Below, one piece after another: positions 7,840-10,711 of a stretch of DNA of 10,711 nucleotides (the first letter of the stretch is position 1; each line of letters begins with the position of its first letter). The DNA comes from UBA3064 sp016868095 (GTDB lineage Bacteria; Pseudomonadota; Gammaproteobacteria; Burkholderiales; Burkholderiaceae_E): the NCBI GenBank assembly GCA_041175665.1, contig JBEDEM010000088.1, positions 1 through 10,711 on the forward strand. Reading direction: 5' to 3'. Both the position numbers and the translations under genes were made by a program. The notes under the pieces are model-generated. The model made no database searches, was not told the DNA's origin, and worked only from the letters and a program-made list of their open reading frames with translations.

Positions 7840-7891
7840 AAAACGAAACCGTTAATAATAAACTTGACACAACGAACCATAGCATCCACCC
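7840..7891. promoter_or_regulatory. Divergent intergenic region between atuC operon and atuA
   Basis: Only 52 nt separate the two divergent start codons, so at least one promoter should lie here or in the adjacent coding ends. The stretch is AT-rich near 7851-7862. On the minus strand it offers a TATTAT hexamer 15 nt before the atuC ATG, but without a convincing -35 at proper spacing. A small AACG-N4-CGTT palindrome (7842-7853) and a similar AACGAACC at 7871-7878 could be part of an operator. No known regulator site is recognised, and no regulator gene is in the window. Confidence 0.4.
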
Positions 7892-9838
7892 ATGAAAAAT
7901 CACATTCGTATCGCCGGGGCGTCTGGCTTTTGGGGCGACACCGCCGCAGCGGTACCGCAACTTTTGACGGTTAATGATCTCGATTTCTTGGTATTTGACT
8001 ACTTGGCTGAGGTCACCCTGTCCATTATGGCCTCGCAAAAGTCAAAGTCGGCTCAGGCCGGCTATGCAGCTGACTTTGTCACTATCACCCTGAAGCAGCA
8101 CTTAAAGACGATACTTGATCGTGGTATCCGTGTGATTTCAAACGCTGGTGGACTCAACCCCAAGGCTTGCGTCGACGCGATTAATGCCCTGGCTGGTGAG
8201 CAAGGGCTGACGGTGAAGCTTGCCTGCGTTATTGGCGACGATTTGATGGACTTTGAGGGATCGTTTCGGGAATCGCAACGAAGCGAAATGTATAGCGGCT
8301 CAGGATTTCCTGAGCGCGTATTAAGCATTAATGCTTACTTAGGCGCTGAGCCGATAGCCAGAGCGCTTGATCAAGGCGCCCAGATTGTGATTACAGGACG
8401 ATGTGTGGATTCTGCGGTAACGCTAGGGGCGATGATGCATGCATTCGGATGGCATCGCTCGGTTCAAATGAAACCTTCAGCCGCGATGCTCGATCGATTT
8501 GCTCAAGGTACGCTAGCTGGACATTTGATTGAATGCGGTGCGCAATGTACGGGGGGTCTGTTTACCGACTGGCAGACCGTTCCGGATTGGGACAATATTG
8601 GCTTCCCCGTGGTGGAGGCATATGCTGACGGCTCATTTGAGATTTTTAAGCCCGAAGGGACGGGGGGGCTTATCAGCCCGGCGACCGTTTCCGAGCAGTT
8701 GCTTTATGAAATAGGTGATCCAGGCGCTTACGTGGTTCCTGATGTGATTTGTGATTGGACCAAAGTGAGTATTCGCGCCTGCGGACTCGATCGGGTTCGA
8801 GTTGAAGGCGCGCGGGGGTTAGAGGCACCAAGTCAGTACAAGGTGAGCGTGACTGCGGTCGATGGCTGGAAGAACCAGGCACTGCTTGTGATTGCTGGTG
8901 AGCAGGCTCAGGCAAAGGCACAAAGAACAGCAGAGGCTTTGCTTAGGCGAACCTCGAGGATGCTGGAACAACTTGGTTTGGCCCCCTACAGCGAGACCTT
9001 TGTTGAAGTTGTTGGCAGCGAAGCAATGTTTGGTCCTTTTAGCCGTGCGACCCAAACGCGTGAAGTCGTTCTAAAAATAGCAGTGAAGTCGACTTCCAAG
9101 GAAAGCCTCGAGCTCTTTGCTCGTGAATTTGCTCCGGCAGCGACCTCGATGGCGCCGGGTACAACTGGCTTTGGCCAGGGACGACCAAGCCCAAGTCCCG
9201 TTATTCGTTTGTTCTCGTTTCTAGAAGATAAATCAAAAATTCCAGTACAGGTGATGATTGATGGAGCTTGTGTCCATGGTACGACTCAACAGGACGAGGC
9301 GCGCTTAGCGGTGGAGCGCTTGGGCAGTCGTCAAGCCGTCGAGAGGCGACATAGTGCTCAGGACTTGATGATTGAGGCGGGCGTGGATGCCAGACTGACA
9401 GCCACAGCTGCAAAGGCTTGGATGGATCCCCACTGGCCCAAGCTGACGTTACTAGAGCTCGCTCATGGCCGATCGGGCGACAAAGGCAATATCGCTAATA
9501 TCGGACTCATCGTTCGTCGGCAAGAGGACTTAACCTGGTTACTTGCTGCTGTCGATGAAGCGATGCTGCGGCGCGTATTTGCTCACCGACAACCACTCCG
9601 TATCCGTCGATTTCCTCTTGAGGGCATTCGGGCCATGAACATCATGCTCGAAGGGGTCTTGGGCGGTGGTGGCATGGCATCGTTACATACCGATAATCTT
9701 GCAAAGGCCTATGCCCAAGTGCTGCTAGGGGCTCAGTTGCCATGTCCTCCTAGAATGCTGCACGATTGGCGCCCCAGGCAGGGCCTGATTGACAGGCCGC
9801 AAAGCCAATATCTACCAAGTGCTTCAAATAATGGATGA
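7892..9838 (+). CDS. atuA: Acyclic terpene utilisation AtuA family protein (two-domain)
   Basis: A 648-residue cytoplasmic protein with the AtuA (DUF1446) domain over about residues 5-455 and the AtuA-like ferredoxin-fold domain over about 515-625. Conserved features of the first domain: A-G-A-S-G-F-W-G-D (8-16), S-N-A-G-G-L-N-P (83-90), I-T-G-R-C-V-D-S-A (167-175), G-T-G-G-L-I-S (256-262), and G-D-P-G-A-Y-V-V-P-D (275-284). The second domain shows H-G-R-S-G-D-K-G-N-I-A-N-I-G (525-538). AtuA is required for growth on citronellol-type terpenes in Pseudomonas, but its reaction is not established. It is transcribed divergently from the carboxylase operon, not as the first gene of it. The ATG at 7892 has no evident Shine-Dalgarno and there is no better upstream start, so translation may be weak or leaderless. 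The charged linker (about 465-512) between the domains is longer than I would expect. Confidence 0.9.
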   Translation: MKNHIRIAGASGFWGDTAAAVPQLLTVNDLDFLVFDYLAEVTLSIMASQKSKSAQAGYAADFVTITLKQHLKTILDRGIRVISNAGGLNPKACVDAINALAGEQGLTVKLACVIGDDLMDFEGSFRESQRSEMYSGSGFPERVLSINAYLGAEPIARALDQGAQIVITGRCVDSAVTLGAMMHAFGWHRSVQMKPSAAMLDRFAQGTLAGHLIECGAQCTGGLFTDWQTVPDWDNIGFPVVEAYADGSFEIFKPEGTGGLISPATVSEQLLYEIGDPGAYVVPDVICDWTKVSIRACGLDRVRVEGARGLEAPSQYKVSVTAVDGWKNQALLVIAGEQAQAKAQRTAEALLRRTSRMLEQLGLAPYSETFVEVVGSEAMFGPFSRATQTREVVLKIAVKSTSKESLELFAREFAPAATSMAPGTTGFGQGRPSPSPVIRLFSFLEDKSKIPVQVMIDGACVHGTTQQDEARLAVERLGSRQAVERRHSAQDLMIEAGVDARLTATAAKAWMDPHWPKLTLLELAHGRSGDKGNIANIGLIVRRQEDLTWLLAAVDEAMLRRVFAHRQPLRIRRFPLEGIRAMNIMLEGVLGGGGMASLHTDNLAKAYAQVLLGAQLPCPPRMLHDWRPRQGLIDRPQSQYLPSASNNG

Positions 9839-9937
9839 TCGCTATGAAGGCAGCGCACACCGAAGGGGTGGATGATTCATTGACCACATAACATGATCCT
9901 CCTGCCAACGTTTTAGAAAGTTTATCCAAAAAGCAAA

Positions 9938-9958
9938 GGCAGAGGCGAAGTTTGTGGA
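9938..9958 (+). repeat. 21-bp direct repeat, copy 1
   Basis: This 21-base segment (starting GGCAGAGGCG, ending TTTGTGGA) recurs without mismatch at 10221-10241. It lies just beyond the 3' end of the truncated Rpn ORF. The two copies bracket that ORF almost exactly, which suggests a recombination or insertion junction. Confidence 0.75.
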
Positions 9959-9960
9959 GG

Positions 9961-10200
9961 CTAAGGCTCTTTGTCGCACTCATCCAAACCAAGTATCTGC
10001 CTAGCCTGATCCCCGGGCATGCCGTTTGCGATCAGCCGTGCTAAGGCCTTTTTGAGCCCAGCAGCTTCACCTTTAAGGATCCCCGCAGTTTCACCCTCAG
10101 CCCTCGCCGCATGCAACTCCATCTGCTCAATCAAAAGCGCACGTTCCCGCTCAAAGGCAAACTGCTGCTCAATCTCATCGGCACTCATCGCTCTGAGCAT
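9961..10200 (-). CDS. Orphan C-terminal fragment of an Rpn-family nuclease/putative transposase (RpnS-like)
   Basis: This 79-residue ORF matches only the C-terminal tail of Rpn-type proteins (PD-(D/E)XK recombination-promoting nuclease family, usually about 300 residues). The nuclease domain is absent. It has an acidic-basic helical stretch (SADEIEQQFAFERERALL), two octapeptide units of the GEAAGILK type, then a compact conserved tail (KKALARLIANGMP..QARQILGL). The frame stays open upstream to a stop at 10270-10272, but the Rpn-like residues fade out at about 10218, next to a 21-bp direct repeat. The ATG at 10200 has AAAAGG eight nt upstream, so it can plausibly be translated alone. By family knowledge from E. 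coli the separately made Rpn C-terminus is an antitoxin of the full-length nuclease. Here it may be an orphan antitoxin-like peptide or simply a dead remnant. Confidence 0.6.
   Translation of the reverse strand: MLRAMSADEIEQQFAFERERALLIEQMELHAARAEGETAGILKGEAAGLKKALARLIANGMPGDQARQILGLDECDKEP
10048..10095 (-). repeat. Two 24-bp coding repeats (octapeptide units) in the orphan Rpn tail
   Basis: Two adjacent 24-base units encode GETAGILK and GEAAGLKK in the minus-strand ORF. They correspond to the first and last units of the five-unit array in the neighbouring copy at 10501-10620. Confidence 0.7.
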
Positions 10201-10208
10201 ATTGAGTG

Positions 10209-10214
10209 CCTTTT
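10209..10214 (-). promoter_or_regulatory. Shine-Dalgarno for the orphan Rpn C-terminal ORF
   Basis: AAAAGG on the minus strand lies eight nt before the ATG at 10200. It decides the start chosen for the small ORF and would also suit internal initiation if this segment once lay inside a full-length gene. Confidence 0.45.
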
Positions 10215-10220
10215 GGCGAG

Positions 10221-10241
10221 GGCAGAGGCGAAGTTTGTGGA
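10221..10241 (+). repeat. 21-bp direct repeat, copy 2
   Basis: Identical to 9938-9958. It sits at the point where similarity to Rpn proteins stops upstream of the orphan ORF, so it marks the truncation boundary. Flanking bases on either side of the two copies differ. Confidence 0.75.
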
Positions 10242-10422
10242 CACAAGTCCAGGGTCGCCGCTTCCAGCCTCAGGACTTGCTTAGGGGCGGGTAGGCTTGC
10301 TCTCGTTCATCATCGCTTGGAGTCTCGTGAGGTAAGGAACCCAAGCAGTAGCTAGTTAGGGGAGGACCCATACAGGGACTGGAAAGTCTGTCTCCATTGA
10401 AACTTATCCCCGTGGGTGCCGC
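10242..10422. other. Unassigned spacer with several complementary segments
   Basis: No convincing gene is seen in these 181 bases. Complementary segments include GCTTGG (10315-10320) with CCAAGC (10341-10346), and GGAGG (10361-10365) with TCTCC (10391-10395), enclosing a GACT-GGAA-AGTC tetraloop hairpin (10377-10388). There are also GGGGA (10359-10363) with TCCCC (10407-10411), and ACCCA (10366-10370) with TGGGT (10413-10417). The last two pairings cross each other. It could be a structured RNA or the end of a mobile element; none is recognised. Confidence 0.35.
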
Positions 10423-10711
10423 CTATTCACTGTCAACCAAACCAAGTATCTGTCGAGCCTGATCTTCAGGCATGCCGTTTGCGATCAGCCGTGCTAAGGC
10501 CTTTTTGAGCCCAGCAGCTTCACCTTTAAGGATCCCGGCAGCCTCGCCTTTAAGAATCCCGGCAGCCTCGCCTTCCTCAAGGCCAAGCGCTTTACCTTTA
10601 TGAATCCCGGCAGCCTCGCCTTCAGCCCTCGCCGCATGCAACTCCATCTGCTCAATCAAAAGCGCGCGCTCGCGCTCAAAGGCAAACTGCTGCTCAATCT
10701 CATCGGCGCTC
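10423..10711 (-). CDS. Rpn-family nuclease/putative transposase, C-terminal part (runs off window)
   Basis: The frame is open to the window edge, so this is the last 95 residues of a longer gene whose start lies beyond 10711. Over the shared part it is nearly the same protein as the orphan ORF at 9961-10200: SADEIEQQFAFERERALL, IEQMELHAARAEG, then the octapeptide repeats and KKALARLIANGMP..QARQILGL. It has five repeat units against two in the neighbour. Rpn proteins carry an N-terminal PD-(D/E)XK nuclease domain, cleave DNA, promote recombination and can act in phage defence. That domain is not visible here, so whether this copy is intact cannot be judged. The different last residues (VDSE against DECDKEP) show that the 3' ends diverge right after the conserved tail. 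Confidence 0.7.
   Translation of the reverse strand, partial: SADEIEQQFAFERERALLIEQMELHAARAEGEAAGIHKGKALGLEEGEAAGILKGEAAGILKGEAAGLKKALARLIANGMPEDQARQILGLVDSE
10437..10711 (-). repeat. Duplicate of 9984-10186 (Rpn gene 3' end), longer by 72 bp
   Basis: The two minus-strand segments align from the bases CCAAACCAAG to the window edge with scattered substitutions. The only large difference is three extra 24-bp units in this copy. Long blocks are identical, for example the codons for LARLIANGMP and MELHAARAEG. Confidence 0.8.
10501..10620 (-). repeat. 24-bp tandem repeat array, five units (octapeptide GEAAGILK)
   Basis: Five in-frame 24-base units occupy 10501-10524, 10525-10548, 10549-10572, 10573-10596 and 10597-10620. 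In protein order they encode GEAAGIHK, GKALGLEE, GEAAGILK, GEAAGILK and GEAAGLKK. Units two and three in DNA order differ at a single base, which points to recent unit duplication. Unit 10573-10596 is the most diverged. Confidence 0.8.

Noticed and set aside
7864..7869. Perfect TTGACA (-35 consensus) upstream of atuA
   Set aside because: At normal spacing the -10 box would fall over the atuA start codon and the sequence there (CACCCAT) is not a -10. It is probably chance.
9858..9870. Possible terminator CACC-GAAGG-GGTG after atuA
   Set aside because: The stem is only 4 bp and no T-run follows. It is too weak to call.
9750..9992. 80-codon minus-strand ORF at the end of atuA
   Set aside because: It overlaps the atuA 3' end and the first 21-bp repeat, with no recognisable protein features.
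10313..10420. RNase P, SRP RNA or a known riboswitch in the structured spacer
   Set aside because: The segment GGAAAGTC faintly recalls RNase P RNA, but the surrounding conserved regions are absent, and SRP and riboswitch cores I know do not match.
10501..10620. CRISPR array
   Set aside because: The 24-bp units are directly adjacent without spacers and stay in frame with the Rpn tail. It is a coding tandem repeat.

Overview
The window reads as a piece of a proteobacterial chromosome, most likely a betaproteobacterium of the Burkholderiales. That placement is inferred from moderate G+C, gene style and gene content; no rRNA or tRNA is present to fix it. Almost all of it is one catabolic locus of the acyclic terpene utilisation (Atu) type, related to the leucine (Liu) pathway. 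A short 5' edge holds the end of a transporter gene, and a repeat-rich 3' edge holds pieces of Rpn-family (recombination-promoting nuclease) genes.

Layout. Positions 1-390 (+) are the C-terminal part of a periplasmic branched-chain amino acid type ABC substrate-binding protein. It converges on a minus-strand operon that runs from 7839 down to 392: carboxyltransferase subunit (atuC-like), citronellyl-CoA dehydrogenase (atuD-like), biotin-carrying subunit (atuF-like, GTG start), a second AtuD/isovaleryl-type acyl-CoA dehydrogenase, a PaaG-like enoyl-CoA hydratase/isomerase family protein, and a YigI-type hotdog thioesterase. The gaps between these genes are 69, 2, 4, 60 and 11 nt. A 52-nt divergent intergenic region separates the operon from a two-domain AtuA protein at 7892-9838 (+).

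How the genes fit together. In the known Atu scheme AtuD oxidises citronellyl-CoA to geranyl-CoA. The AtuC/AtuF biotin enzyme carboxylates the gamma carbon of the 3-methyl-2-enoyl-CoA, a hydratase and a lyase follow, and beta-oxidation finishes the job. AtuA is always associated with this route but its chemistry is not established. Here the dehydrogenase, both carboxylase subunits and AtuA are clear. The crotonase-fold member lacks both classical hydratase glutamates and looks more like an isomerase. No HMG-CoA lyase, acyl-CoA synthetase, short-chain dehydrogenase or TetR regulator is in view. The operon could therefore serve a terpenoid or another 3-methyl-branched acid, with the remaining steps encoded elsewhere.

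The 3' edge (about 9938-10711) differs in kind. Two copies of the 3' end of an Rpn-type gene lie on the minus strand. They differ by exactly three 24-bp repeat units. The first is a stand-alone 79-codon ORF with its own Shine-Dalgarno and sits between identical 21-bp direct repeats. The second runs off the window. Because the C-terminal domain of Rpn proteins is known in E. coli to be made separately as an antitoxin of the full-length nuclease, this orphan C-terminal ORF is the most interesting item in the window. The spacer between the two copies also has several complementary segments and is not explained by any gene.
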